DNA of 64,000 nt from Pseudomonas cerasi (GTDB lineage Bacteria; Pseudomonadota; Gammaproteobacteria; Pseudomonadales; Pseudomonadaceae). The translations under genes and the position numbers were made by a program. The notes below the pieces were generated by a model. The model made no database searches and was not told where the DNA came from. It saw only the letters and a program-made list of their open reading frames with translations. The DNA lies in NCBI RefSeq assembly GCF_900074915.1, contig NZ_LT222319.1:4993001-5057000 (forward strand), written 5' to 3'. This document shows positions 17,950 to 27,425 of this stretch, piece by piece (the stretch's first letter is position 1; each line of letters starts with the position of its first letter).

Positions 17950-19061
17950 TGCTCCGGGCTAGTCGACGCAGTTTTCTGACTGCGTTTGTCCGCCTGCTGG
18001 CATGCCTGCCCTTCGTCAACAGCAGGCTGCTGGCGGCAGAAACCTTTCCCGCATTGCGCCAGCCTGCCGCCGAGAAAGGTATCCGGTTCGGCTTTGCGAT
18101 TGATCCGGCAAAGCTGAATGACGATGCGGCCTATCGGCAGCTGGTCGCCCGTCAGGCCAGCATCGTTGTGCCAGAAAATGCTTTGAAGTGGCAGACTGTC
18201 CACCCCGAACCAGACCGTTACAACTTCGCGCCCACCGACGCAATCGCGGCGTTTGCGAAAGCGCATGACCAGCGTATGCGCGGCCACACCTTCTGCTGGC
18301 ATCGCTCCTTACCCGACTGGGTTCACCACACCATCACCCCGATGAACGCCGAAGCAGTGCTGACGGCGCACATCAGTACCGTCGCCAGCCATTATCGCGG
18401 CCTCATCAGCGCATGGGACGTCGTCAACGAAGCCATCCAGCTGGAGGACGGCCAGCCTGACGGGCTGCGCAATTCATTCTGGTATCAGATGCTCGGGCCT
18501 CGCTATCTGGACATAGCCTTCAAGGCTGCGCACAAGGCTGACCCGGACGCCCTGCTCTGCTACAACGATTACGGCCTGGAAAAGGATACCCATTACGGCG
18601 AAAGCAAACGTACTGCCGTGCTCGCCCTGCTGCGCGGGCTCAAGCAGCGGGGCATTCCCATACACGGCCTTGGCATTCAGTCCCACCTGCGTACAGGCGA
18701 CACATTTGGTCCGGGCCTGTCTCGCTTTATTCTGGCAGTGCGTGATATGGGGTTGTCGATCCACATCACGGAACTCGACGTCGACGACAGCCACTTGACG
18801 GGGTCCACCGCAGATCGTGATGGATCAGTTGCAGCGACTTATAAGCGGTATCTCGACGTGGTGCTTGCCACGCGCTCGGTATCTACCGTTGTTACGTGGG
18901 GTGTTTGGGACAGCCCGCATATTGCCGGTGCCACGGCCAGCAACGGGCCGTTGGCACAGCGGGCATTGGCGTTTGGCCCACGAGGTGAGGTGAAGCCGGC
19001 GAGCTGGGTGATCGCGCATTGTTTCGAAAACGCGCAAACACAGAAGGATGCGCGGTTTTAG
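17949..19061 (+). CDS. GH10 endo-1,4-beta-xylanase, Tat signal
   Basis: A 370-residue glycoside hydrolase family 10 enzyme. The acid/base Glu161 lies in WDVVNEA and the nucleophile Glu275 in HITELDV. Other family marks are VPENALKW, RGHTFCWH and LGIQSHLR. The N-terminus has a twin-arginine motif (SRRSFLTAFV) and then a hydrophobic stretch, which suggests Tat export of a folded enzyme. The ATG overlaps the phosphatase stop by 1 bp, so it belongs to the importer operon. It could attack plant xylan. Why it is co-transcribed with a phosphodiester pathway is unclear. Confidence 0.88.
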   Translation: MLRASRRSFLTAFVRLLACLPFVNSRLLAAETFPALRQPAAEKGIRFGFAIDPAKLNDDAAYRQLVARQASIVVPENALKWQTVHPEPDRYNFAPTDAIAAFAKAHDQRMRGHTFCWHRSLPDWVHHTITPMNAEAVLTAHISTVASHYRGLISAWDVVNEAIQLEDGQPDGLRNSFWYQMLGPRYLDIAFKAAHKADPDALLCYNDYGLEKDTHYGESKRTAVLALLRGLKQRGIPIHGLGIQSHLRTGDTFGPGLSRFILAVRDMGLSIHITELDVDDSHLTGSTADRDGSVAATYKRYLDVVLATRSVSTVVTWGVWDSPHIAGATASNGPLAQRALAFGPRGEVKPASWVIAHCFENAQTQKDARF

Positions 19062-19132
19062 GCGCATAGCAGCCTTCATGGCAGCAGTATCGCCAGAGCG
19101 GTTCAGCGCTTTCTGACGCCTGAAAACGACGA

Positions 19133-19153
19133 AGCCCCCGATAAAAGGGGGCT
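19133..19153 (+). terminator. Hairpin after the GH10 gene
   Basis: The stem AGCCCCC/GGGGGCT has the loop GATAAAA. The following bases are C/T mixed and not a clean T-run, so it is a moderate terminator for the importer operon. On the opposite strand it is followed by TTCGTCGTTTTC. Confidence 0.55.
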
Positions 19154-19675
19154 CCTGCTCTGGACCTGAACAGCAGGTTCCGGCTACATCCTAAAAAGGT
19201 TATGAACACCAGAAACCTCTGGATTCTGGCGGATGAGCGGGTTCCCCCCCCCCAAATACGGCATCTCGCGACACATTCCACTCAAGTTAGCGTTGATTTT
19301 GTATACTTTTTTGTAAATCTTCTGCCTAGTTTCACCAATTTATCATCCCAAACTTTACAAAATCCCCTGCGACTAACTCCGTGCTCCAAGCAGCGAACCC
19401 CGTCAAAAAAGGCGACGAACGGCAGACCCATATTTGGTCGCTTCTGAGCTACGGCACAGCGATGTCATTGCTGCGAAGTCGCACTCCACTTGACCACCCG
19501 CTTGCGTTCAACTTGACCATTTATTTCGTTCTGGCCACCGACTGCATCGAATTTGACCAGCACGCTTTGTGACCATAACCGGCAGAAAACGGCAGAAAGC
19601 AGTCTATGCACGGAGCGATGCCAGAATCGCTATCTCTGAGCTGCTTAGATGGTTTTCATCGGTCAGCTATGGACG
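19154..19675. other. Left edge of the genomic island, noncoding
   Basis: This 520-bp AT-rich stretch carries a run of 10 C at 19244-19253. A compound inverted repeat follows: AGTTAG 19285-19290 with CTAACT 19373-19378, and GATTTTGTA 19295-19303 with TACAAAATC 19356-19364. One copy of the dispersed intergenic motif lies at 19578-19602. No credible gene is seen. It probably includes the left recombination end of the island. Confidence 0.5.
19578..19602. repeat. Dispersed intergenic motif, copy 1
   Basis: This copy contains CCGGCAGAAAACGGCAGAAA followed by GCAGTC. It is related to the copies near 20624, 24270, 27561 and 30548. Together they lie in the gaps between island cargo modules. Confidence 0.45.
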
Positions 19676-20509
19676 TTACTGAATAGGACCATAAATCGCA
19701 GCCACTTCCTTTTTATGTATGTGCCATCCGTCCGCGATTTCAGTTAGTTCAGGGTTTGATGCCATTACTATTTTTGCGCCGGGGAACAATTGTGCGTAGG
19801 AAAATAAAAAGTGCGAAATCACCATGCATAGTATTTGGCGGGCAGCTCCCGCCAGCATAGCTTGCTGTTCGATATTCCATGCGTCTCTAATTTGAAGCGC
19901 ACTTATAAAGCTAGCATGTGAATGCCCGCTTAAGTGATTATAAATATCACTAAAGTAACGTTGGTGAATGTCGGTCTTATAAGTAATAGCATGCCAGCCT
20001 CCCTTTGGCTTCCAATTACCTTTGTCAATTTCTTTTCTTTCGTCACGATTGCTTTTTTGGTAGTAGAGGCTGCTAGTGATTTCGTTATAAAGTTGTTTTA
20101 TGGACTCAGCTTCCTGCAAAAGAACATTTTTACTCTCTGGAGTATTGGCTAATATCTTACTTCTGTCTATAAGCCCGGATCGACGCCAAAGCTTATGTCG
20201 ATAAATGGACAAATTCTCCTCTTGATTCACGAATATATAGTTAAAAGCCAAATATGATTCGATGGCAGCTCTAACGATCACTGCAACTGAAGAGTGATCG
20301 ATATGAGAAAAGACCTGTCCTGCACCAAATTCAAAGCCAATTCCCGCGCTAACCTGCTGAGCCGTTGCGATATGCCTAAAAATTTTAACGCCTAAAACTT
20401 GAGCGTCATTTTTCCATTCGCATCCAGGAAGCAGCTGTTTACCATTTTCGGATTCTATTAAAAGAAAACATAAGTTCATAAGTTTGGAAAGGTCGGCGTC
20501 CCAGCTCAT
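19676..20509 (-). CDS. Hypothetical protein, island cargo
   Basis: A 277-residue soluble, mostly helical protein. Visible landmarks are HSSVAVIVRAAIESYLAFNYIF (~residues 72-93, key residues R78 and E82) and YNHLSGHSHASF (~190-201). This Arg..Glu plus His-rich pattern resembles HEPN-like or DUF5677-type helical proteins, but the assignment is weak. It is separated from the HerA gene by a 192-bp gap holding a dispersed repeat, so it is probably an independent cargo gene. A defence or abortive-infection role is possible but unproven. Confidence 0.6.
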   Translation of the reverse strand: MSWDADLSKLMNLCFLLIESENGKQLLPGCEWKNDAQVLGVKIFRHIATAQQVSAGIGFEFGAGQVFSHIDHSSVAVIVRAAIESYLAFNYIFVNQEENLSIYRHKLWRRSGLIDRSKILANTPESKNVLLQEAESIKQLYNEITSSLYYQKSNRDERKEIDKGNWKPKGGWHAITYKTDIHQRYFSDIYNHLSGHSHASFISALQIRDAWNIEQQAMLAGAARQILCMVISHFLFSYAQLFPGAKIVMASNPELTEIADGWHIHKKEVAAIYGPIQ

Positions 20510-20623
20510 AATTCACCCGAAAAATAAAACGAAATTGGTACATCAAGGGCCCGTTCATTACCGTTTTCACCGATCGCGTCAGGCGGAAATCAACCCATTG
20601 CTGCTGGTGACGAAAGGCGGAAA

Positions 20624-20648
20624 ACGGCCAGAAGCAGACACTCAATAC
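20624..20648. repeat. Dispersed intergenic motif, copy 2
   Basis: The core is GGCGGAAAACGGCCAGAAGC followed by AGACA, in the gap between the hypothetical gene and herA. It matches copy 1 closely and is the same orientation. Confidence 0.45.
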
Positions 20649-20701
20649 ATCTACAAAACTGGCGTCGATTCGACCGTCCTTCATTTTTAGTAAGAGTGCT
20701 A

Positions 20702-22507
20702 TCAGTCAGGTAAAGGAGCCATAAGGATATCCGGTGAAGATTTCGGGTTAGCCCATAACTCCTCAAGATTGACATCATCGCTGGCAGGCCGATGCGCCTT
20801 GACCAATGGGTCAACTTTAAGAATCATGGGGATGTCAAATGCTGTACCAGTAACCACACAACAGCCTTTGGCAAGAGTGGGTATCAATGCCTTCGAGGAC
20901 GAGTCTAACGTACTGATGGTATTGTCCAAAAGCATGAGGTCACGTTCATTGACCAAACGGTGAATAAAAAAATTGTGAATTTGTGAAACGATAGTGGGAG
21001 AAATATCGGCTGGTCGCTGACTCGAAAGTGTTAGATATACACCGTACTTTCGCCCCTCTTTAATTATTTCCTCGAATAGTTCCAGGCGATAGTCTTTCCA
21101 TATCTCGTGTTCTCGCGTGGACTGTTCCGACAGTATATTGTGGGCTTCATCAATAATTAAATGCAATGTTTGCGTTGGTGGGCTTCTTAAAGTTTCCGAC
21201 TCCTTGTGATTGATGTAGAAATTCTTGGCGATAAGAATGGGAAGGAGCTTCTTGATTTCATTGTTGCATTTTTTCAGTGAAATCACATGGAGTAGATGAC
21301 GTGGTGTTGGCGCATCAACGATTTTTATTACTTTCCGAAGGGAATCAATAGAAGATTTGGCACGTGACAGGACTGGTTGGATATGCTCGTATTGCGCATA
21401 GCCCAAGAGCACATCCAAGCAGAGCTGAAGATAGCAGCGCACAATAAGCTCATCAAATTGATCGAGGTCGCTCAAGTCCAAGTGTGCTTCCAATAACGGC
21501 TTTAAAAATGCAGCATAGCTTTTGCCGTCAGAGTCATAATAATGGCCATCTAGAAAAAAATACTTCTTTGAGGCGTTATACTTTATTTTTGCGAGATGCT
21601 TCTCCAGTTCCTCACAGCACACCAACCTAGCAATTTCTCTAGTCAGTTCAAGCGCGTCAGATTTGGGCTCGCTTGCACTGAAAACTTTTTGAAACGTTTT
21701 CATAAAGTAGTTAGCCAGAGGGATATCTTTAAATCTATCTCTGCCACTCACTACCCGCCTAAGAAAAGGCTGTTGAGTATTGGTCGTAGCTTGGAATAGT
21801 AGGCTAAGTGTCTGCGCATCCCAAAAATGGATGCTTTCGATCATGAATTGTTTCCCACCTCGTTTGGTATCTAATACTGTGATTTGTTTATCTTTGGCAG
21901 GAAGGATTTGCCCTTCAGTGTATTCACCATTGAAATCTATGATAACAAATTGGCTTTTGCTCTTCAGTCCGTCTAACTTTTCTCTAAATAAAGTGGTGTA
22001 CAGTTGGGCGAGAGTGTTGGATTTGCCGCTCCCTGTATTGCCAAAAATGCCAAGATGGCCATTGAAGATCTTGGCCCATGGCAGATTTATTGATACATCC
22101 TCCTTTAGCATGGCACCTATGGAAAAATTGCTATCTCCTTCGGTCCCATAGATTTTGCTGACCATGGATACGCTTAGTAGGAATGCCTGGTCTCTGATCA
22201 TGGGCATGTATTTCACGCCCTCATAGAACGTGTCATCAACAACATACCCTATGGGTCTAACGTCGACCTTACGAACGTATATGGTTTTTTCGGCTTCTAC
22301 ATCGAGCTTTTTTTCATCTAGGTATTCGCCCTCAACTAAACAGACAATATCAATGAATCCTCGCTGAATAAGGAGGTGTTCTCTTAATGACACCCCCCGA
22401 TATTTCATCCCGTCGTAAAAAATGGTCTCGTGGCTGGAGTCCTCGAAAATACGAAGAGAAATCCTAACACCCGACACGGCAATAACCTCACCAACGACAA
22501 TACTCAT
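20702..22507 (-). CDS. HerA-like ATPase of a SIR2-HerA system
   Basis: A 601-residue HerA/FtsK-type hexameric DNA translocase. An N-terminal beta-barrel (HAS-barrel, residues 1-~90) precedes Walker A GNTGSGKS at 156-163, Walker B IIDEAH at 451-456, and the motif SSQRPADIS with Arg498. I set the start at 22507, where ATGA overlaps the stop of the SIR2 gene. A longer open frame to 22627 overlaps that gene by 120 bp and lacks a family match. With SIR2 it forms a supramolecular anti-phage complex in characterised systems. That it acts the same way here is inference. Confidence 0.9.
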   Translation of the reverse strand: MSIVVGEVIAVSGVRISLRIFEDSSHETIFYDGMKYRGVSLREHLLIQRGFIDIVCLVEGEYLDEKKLDVEAEKTIYVRKVDVRPIGYVVDDTFYEGVKYMPMIRDQAFLLSVSMVSKIYGTEGDSNFSIGAMLKEDVSINLPWAKIFNGHLGIFGNTGSGKSNTLAQLYTTLFREKLDGLKSKSQFVIIDFNGEYTEGQILPAKDKQITVLDTKRGGKQFMIESIHFWDAQTLSLLFQATTNTQQPFLRRVVSGRDRFKDIPLANYFMKTFQKVFSASEPKSDALELTREIARLVCCEELEKHLAKIKYNASKKYFFLDGHYYDSDGKSYAAFLKPLLEAHLDLSDLDQFDELIVRCYLQLCLDVLLGYAQYEHIQPVLSRAKSSIDSLRKVIKIVDAPTPRHLLHVISLKKCNNEIKKLLPILIAKNFYINHKESETLRSPPTQTLHLIIDEAHNILSEQSTREHEIWKDYRLELFEEIIKEGRKYGVYLTLSSQRPADISPTIVSQIHNFFIHRLVNERDLMLLDNTISTLDSSSKALIPTLAKGCCVVTGTAFDIPMILKVDPLVKAHRPASDDVNLEELWANPKSSPDILMAPLPD

Positions 22508-23640
22508 ACGAGATCGTCCTCTGGCGGGATATAAGTTTGTGGCTTGAGCGAAAGCACGTACTTGTTGAAGTTGGAAAAATCCATTTTGACGCCCTCTGGC
22601 GGACCGATTACAGTTACATTCCTCCATTGCTGAAATTCTTTCCGCATCGAGGCTGCGCTACCCGAGCTATAGCAGCAAATGAACGTCTGGAGTTGAGGGT
22701 TTACGAGCGAGCGCTGAACCAACTTAAGGATGTGCTCATCAGCAAATGAGAAGCCAAAAGTAATAAGGATCGAGTTCGGCTTTTCAAGCTCATAGCTCAG
22801 CAATCGAAGCATCTGGTAATAATGCTCTTCAAATACGGTTTCGTGGAATTTCCATTTTGTTGGGTTGACGATAGGTAACTTATTGTATGCCTGCCAAAAT
22901 TTAGCGATTTGCTCACTAGTGAATTTCACATTTGGGACGCGTGCGGTAGACCCGCCCGGGGTGCCTAAGTAGCTGGAGAATGGACTGATCTTGCTAATTG
23001 CCCTTGCAGTGAGCAGATGGTTAAATTGATTAGCATAGCTAACCTCAATTTTATCTGCGTGTTTCGACCAGTAAACAGATCCGTGCAGATGGATGATATT
23101 TAGTTGAGGAACTCCATAGCTGGCTCGTTCAAAAACTCCTGTTTGACATTGAAATGTATTAAAATTTTTCGCATGTAGATATTTCTTATGAAACCCGGAC
23201 GTGCCATCATTGATTACAAAATCATACGTCCCTTGCGCTTGAATTTGGTCCGCGCTATGGGCGAGGCACCCATCATAGTTGGTAGTAAAAATATTGATCT
23301 TACGATTTAGTTCCTTTCGTCGATCAAGAAAGCCTAGCAGAGTTTTCATGAGCGCCTGATAATTCAAAAGATTCTCCATGCCTTTGGTAGTGTGAACTGC
23401 CGAAGGGGAAAATGTCTGAACGGGAAAGATACATGTGTTGTAATAATGCATGAATAGGGCTGTACGCTTTTCTGGATAATGCTCGAACTTTGTAGCTAGC
23501 GTCTCAATCGTTTCCCACCCGCCGGTGGCGTCTTTAATTTCTAGTGCCAAGGTTGGGAATAAATCCGCCGACGCCCCTGAGCCGATTAGAATATTCACAT
23601 TTTTGTTATAGGCATCCAATGGGTCAATTGATTCGAACAT
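22504..23640 (-). CDS. SIR2-domain NADase of a SIR2-HerA system
   Basis: A 378-residue SIR2-like protein. The NAD-binding motif GSGAS is at residues 20-24, TTNYD at 119-123, and HLHGS carries the catalytic His186. The C-terminal half includes LITFGFSFADEHI, typical of defence SIR2 proteins. The start at 23640 is preferred over GTG at 23745 because GGAG precedes it by 5 bases and the GSGAS loop then sits near the N-terminus. It is translationally coupled to HerA by a 4-bp overlap. Known systems of this type deplete NAD+ on phage infection. Confidence 0.9.
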   Translation of the reverse strand: MFESIDPLDAYNKNVNILIGSGASADLFPTLALEIKDATGGWETIETLATKFEHYPEKRTALFMHYYNTCIFPVQTFSPSAVHTTKGMENLLNYQALMKTLLGFLDRRKELNRKINIFTTNYDGCLAHSADQIQAQGTYDFVINDGTSGFHKKYLHAKNFNTFQCQTGVFERASYGVPQLNIIHLHGSVYWSKHADKIEVSYANQFNHLLTARAISKISPFSSYLGTPGGSTARVPNVKFTSEQIAKFWQAYNKLPIVNPTKWKFHETVFEEHYYQMLRLLSYELEKPNSILITFGFSFADEHILKLVQRSLVNPQLQTFICCYSSGSAASMRKEFQQWRNVTVIGPPEGVKMDFSNFNKYVLSLKPQTYIPPEDDLV

Positions 23641-24435
23641 AATGGCTCCGTTGGTTGAACTTGCACATATGGCAATGTTTCCGGCTAGGAATCCCAGTTC
23701 TAGGGGGGCTGTCTTTCGGTCTTTGTATGCATGAAGGGTCGTCACTGTGACGATTTCGGCAGCACTTAACCGACCGCCCGTTGAGGGCGCTCAAAACCAG
23801 AAATGAAAGATCGTCACCTGAAGACGTTTTATAGCAACGTCCGCAGCTTAAGCCGTGATGTTGTTCCATCAAGAAATTCCCTCTTCGCACCCGGATTCCA
23901 TTTGTTCGGCTCGACGGTTGGCTTGACGGGGCACTTATCCCTAGCAAGCTAGTATTTCGCCAGCACGCTGTCCACTCCAAGAGCCGATAAAGTCAGTAGG
24001 GTTTTGCTTGGAAGGGATGCCAGGGAAAACTGGATCTGGCTACGCTTAGGGTGTGGAGCGTGTCAACGCGCGATAAAGGATGACTTACTTCACGAGCACA
24101 AATGTTTCCAAGGGCGCGTGTTACCCATCTATCGGGTGATAACAGGGTTTTGATTTGGCAATTACAGCGCAAACCAGCCGCGAGCCTTTTCAAGCCGTTT
24201 TTGATTTGATGTTGGTGAACGTCCGTTTCTGGATTGAACCTGACACAGAGATTGACCGTCTCCTTTGGGTCGTTTTCTGCCGGTCACGACAGACTGAAAT
24301 CGACCCGAAGCGGTCGGTCAACACCGGCAGAAATCGGCCTGACGTCGGCCATGGAAACGCCGAAGGGAGTTCCATGCCACACTGATGTAGCTGCACTGCG
24401 GCTGGTCAATCAAAAATTATCACGGAGGAACTCTG
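23641..24435. other. Long noncoding gap between defence modules
   Basis: This 795-bp region separates the minus-strand SIR2-HerA pair from the plus-strand DUF6236-like gene. It contains the SIR2 promoter side and one dispersed-motif copy near 24270-24345. I find no open frame with a plausible start, codon pattern and family match. It may hold decayed sequence. Confidence 0.5.
24270..24345. repeat. Dispersed intergenic motif, copy 3
   Basis: Two facing elements are seen: TCGTTTTCTGCCGGTCACGA on the left, and ACCGGCAGAAATCGGCCTGA on the right. The pair is an inverted arrangement of the same motif found between other cargo genes. Confidence 0.45.
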
Positions 24436-25536
24436 ATGCCCACAGCCTTCTCAACAGCGCTTTACTACCCACACATCGACATAAAAAATGAGCGTTGGCT
24501 ACGAAGTGCGGTGTTGTTCTGGGACTCCATCCGAACAATAGTCCCCGTTTCCCATCGTGAACCTTACTCGAATGATTTTGCTCGTGCCCTTTGTGATGAA
24601 GGCGTACTCAATCCCGTTCGTGTCTCATCGGATATGGAGGAGGTTGAGGAGCTCACCGAAAAAGTTCTCGAATTTCTTACGGACCCAGCCTCGGCCGGTG
24701 TAATGTTTGATACAGATAAATACCCGACTCGTAGAATTCATCCCGAGAAGATGTCCCATGAGCTGCGCGAGCTTGCTCATATTCATCCGGAAAAGCTGCC
24801 ATACATGATCCGCTCAGAACTTGAGCGTGGGCTTAATGATGACGGTTGGCTTCACGTCGCACCTGGCTTCGCAAATTTCTACATGACGCTCCTCGCCTCT
24901 CAATTGGCTGAACGACTAGGCCTGGGCTTGGTGACCGAGTCGTCTGCAGCAGACCAATTGGCAATCGCTGTGCGTAAGGGAAAGCCGCTTGGCACTTCTG
25001 GCGATCGACGCGCTGGCCGCCAGTTCGACGCGTTTGGGCAGAGGCGCTCGTTGCCAACAGATGTTGCCCCTAGTTTGCTCATTGATCTTATGGTGCAAGG
25101 AGTTTCTTTGCCTGAGCATCTCTCGGTGGATGAAATTCTCAAGTTCAAAAAGTATCACGTGGAAGAGCTGGCTGTATTCCGGCGAGAAATTTCACGTCTT
25201 ACTGCGGACTTGCCTAAAGAAGTACCTATCGAGGCGTTGCGACAAGCAGTATCAGACCAGTATCAGGCCAACGTATTGCCAGCGATGCATAGTCTCCGAG
25301 AGTCCCTGCGGGCTCAACGTTGGGATGCGGGTCTTAGCGGGTTATTAAAAGTTTCATTCTTCACAGCTGCCCCAGCCTCGGCAGCAATCCTTGCAGGTAT
25401 TCCAAGCTCTATCGCTTTGGTTGCTGGAGTGGGAATCTCGCTGACAGCATCAGCGGTCTTATTAACAAATCAGAGACGTCGTACGATAATAGATAGTCCT
25501 TATTCTTATTTGCTTTCAATGGAACGCAAGTGGTGA
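24436..25536 (+). CDS. DUF6236-like protein, island cargo
   Basis: A 366-residue protein that begins FSTALYYPHIDIKNERWLRS and continues AVLFWDSIRTIVP. This N-terminus I associate with the DUF6236 family. The body is helical and charged. The C-terminal part has two hydrophobic segments (~residues 305-345, TAAPASAAILAG and ALVAGVGISLTASAVLL), probably a membrane hairpin, followed by a short basic tail. GGAGG lies 7 bases before the ATG. The function is unknown. Membrane anchoring plus its place in a defence island make an effector role possible. Confidence 0.7.
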   Translation: MPTAFSTALYYPHIDIKNERWLRSAVLFWDSIRTIVPVSHREPYSNDFARALCDEGVLNPVRVSSDMEEVEELTEKVLEFLTDPASAGVMFDTDKYPTRRIHPEKMSHELRELAHIHPEKLPYMIRSELERGLNDDGWLHVAPGFANFYMTLLASQLAERLGLGLVTESSAADQLAIAVRKGKPLGTSGDRRAGRQFDAFGQRRSLPTDVAPSLLIDLMVQGVSLPEHLSVDEILKFKKYHVEELAVFRREISRLTADLPKEVPIEALRQAVSDQYQANVLPAMHSLRESLRAQRWDAGLSGLLKVSFFTAAPASAAILAGIPSSIALVAGVGISLTASAVLLTNQRRRTIIDSPYSYLLSMERKW

Positions 25537-25596
25537 GCCGCTACCAGATGTCAACGCCAACTAAAAAGTGACCCCCTTCCGTGCTAAATCGCCAAC

Positions 25597-26406
25597 TTAG
25601 TTTTGACCCCCCTCGGGTTCATATTTTCGAGCCGGTTCGGCCCGAGAAGATTTGGTTCCTGCTTTGCGCTTGTCCTTGAGTCGATAGCTTTCACCTGTCA
25701 TCTGCACGATATGGGCATGATGTAACAGCCTGTCCAGCATGGCCGCTGTCAGTGTTTGATCATCCGCAAAGGTTCCGGCCCACTGGGTAAACGGCAAGTT
25801 ACTCGTGAGGATCAGGCTGCCTTGCTCGTAGCGCTTGGCGACAACATTGAAGAACAGGTTGGCTTCATCACGACCAAACGGCAGGTAGCCGATTTCATCG
25901 ATGACCAACAACCCAGGGGCCATCACCACACGACTGAAGTATTCCTTGAGCCGTTCCTGGCGGTGCGCAGCGGTCAGTTGCAGCATCAAGTCAGCCGCCG
26001 TGACGAAGCGGGTTTTGATACCGGCCATCACTGCCCGGTAGGCCAGGGCGATAGCCAGGTGGCTCTTGCCTACACCACTAGGCCCCAGGAACACGATGTT
26101 CTCGGCACGTCCAACAAAACTCAGTGCTGCCAGCTCCTGGAGCTGTGCCCGGGGGACGCCGGTGGCAAACGCGAAGTCGTATTGCTCCAGCGTTTTCACA
26201 GCGGGCAGCGCGGCAGTTTTCAGCAGGGCCTGTCGAGAGCGTTCACTTCGGGCATCGGTCTCGGCAGCCAGCAGCTTTTCGAGGAAGTCGGCAAAGCTGT
26301 CTTCGCCGCTTGCTGCTTGTTGGGCCAGGTGCGGCCAGTCCACCCCGACGCGCTCAAGCTTTAGCCCCTTGCATAGTTCTGTCAGGCGAGCATGTTGAAG
26401 GTTCAT
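25597..26406 (-). CDS. istB: IS21-family helper ATPase IstB
   Basis: A 269-residue AAA+ protein similar to DnaC. Walker A GPSGVGKS is at residues 108-115 and Walker B LLVIDEIGYLPF is near 173. It assembles on target DNA and stimulates the transposase. The gene overlaps istA by 4 bp and appears intact. Confidence 0.93.
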   Translation of the reverse strand: MNLQHARLTELCKGLKLERVGVDWPHLAQQAASGEDSFADFLEKLLAAETDARSERSRQALLKTAALPAVKTLEQYDFAFATGVPRAQLQELAALSFVGRAENIVFLGPSGVGKSHLAIALAYRAVMAGIKTRFVTAADLMLQLTAAHRQERLKEYFSRVVMAPGLLVIDEIGYLPFGRDEANLFFNVVAKRYEQGSLILTSNLPFTQWAGTFADDQTLTAAMLDRLLHHAHIVQMTGESYRLKDKRKAGTKSSRAEPARKYEPEGGQN

Positions 26407-27425
26407 GCTCTCACCTCCAGCAGTTGCTCATAAACCGACAGCGGATGCTGCAAGCTCTCGTACGGCAGGACCCGTCCCAGGCGTAGGCCTTGGGCGGGTT
26501 GCGGGCGCAGGCTCTGTGTTGGCAGTGGTAATAGTACCTGCTGCTCTTGGGCCAGACGTACCGCCGGTTGAACACCCGTCGTGCCGTGAATCCGCTGATG
26601 AGCGACTTCGTCGAGCCATTGGCCGATATGTGCGTTGGCCGTCACCACATCCAGCGTCAGACCCGCACTCTTGAGCGTAGCGGCCAACGGGGTAATGAAA
26701 CTGCCCTTCAGATACCCGTTGAAGCGCTCAACCTTGCCCTTGGTCTGGGCACGGTAAGGGCGGCAGACCTTGGGAATAAAACCAAACTCATCGGCCAGCG
26801 CAGCCAATCGGGGATGCCAACGGTGCTGGCCCTCCCCAAAAGCATCTCGCTCGGTGATGATGGTTCCGGCGTTATCAAACAATGCCTGCTCGGGCACGCC
26901 GCCAAAGTAAGCGAACGCCTCCCGAAGCCCTGTCAGCCAGGCTTCGCTGTCCTCTCGCTCGGAGAAACGGACAAAGCTTGCTCGACTAAAACCAAGTGTC
27001 GCCACGAACGCCTTAAGCGGCTGACGGCCTCGTCGAATGGTGGTGAAGTCCACCTGTATCTGCTTGCCGGGCAGTGTCTCGAAACGTACCACCGGCTCTT
27101 CTGCCTTACGTTTGAAGGGGCGAATATAAGCCTTCAGACGACTGACGCCGCCGCTGTACCCCAATGCCGTGATCTCACGCAGCAGGACGGTCGCCGGAAT
27201 CCAGTGTGGGCGCGCCGCCTCAATACGCTCGTGCAGGTAGTCCTTGAAGGGGTCGATTTTGCACGGACGTGCGGGTCTCACCTTGTCACTGGGTAGCGAC
27301 CGGGCCTTTCGCAGGTACTTGCGCACGGTGTTACGCGAAATACCCAGCTCACGGGCGATGAATTTGATGCCATGGCCCTGACGGGCCAACACTTTAATTT
27401 CCACAGACTGCTCCTGGGTCAACAT
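26403..27425 (-). CDS. istA: IS21-family transposase IstA
   Basis: A 340-residue transposase. The N-terminal helix-turn-helix is at ~residues 15-40 (IKFIARELGISRNTVRKYL). The DDE core has Asp126 (QVDFT), Asp184 (FDNAG) and Glu233 (KGKVERFNGYLK). Length and catalytic residues look complete, so the element may still be able to move. Confidence 0.93.
   Translation of the reverse strand: MLTQEQSVEIKVLARQGHGIKFIARELGISRNTVRKYLRKARSLPSDKVRPARPCKIDPFKDYLHERIEAARPHWIPATVLLREITALGYSGGVSRLKAYIRPFKRKAEEPVVRFETLPGKQIQVDFTTIRRGRQPLKAFVATLGFSRASFVRFSEREDSEAWLTGLREAFAYFGGVPEQALFDNAGTIITERDAFGEGQHRWHPRLAALADEFGFIPKVCRPYRAQTKGKVERFNGYLKGSFITPLAATLKSAGLTLDVVTANAHIGQWLDEVAHQRIHGTTGVQPAVRLAQEQQVLLPLPTQSLRPQPAQGLRLGRVLPYESLQHPLSVYEQLLEVRA

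Noticed and set aside
19244..19253. A run of 10 C as a phase-variable tract
   Set aside because: It lies outside any supported gene or promoter, so there is no gene to switch; sequencing error in the tract is also possible.
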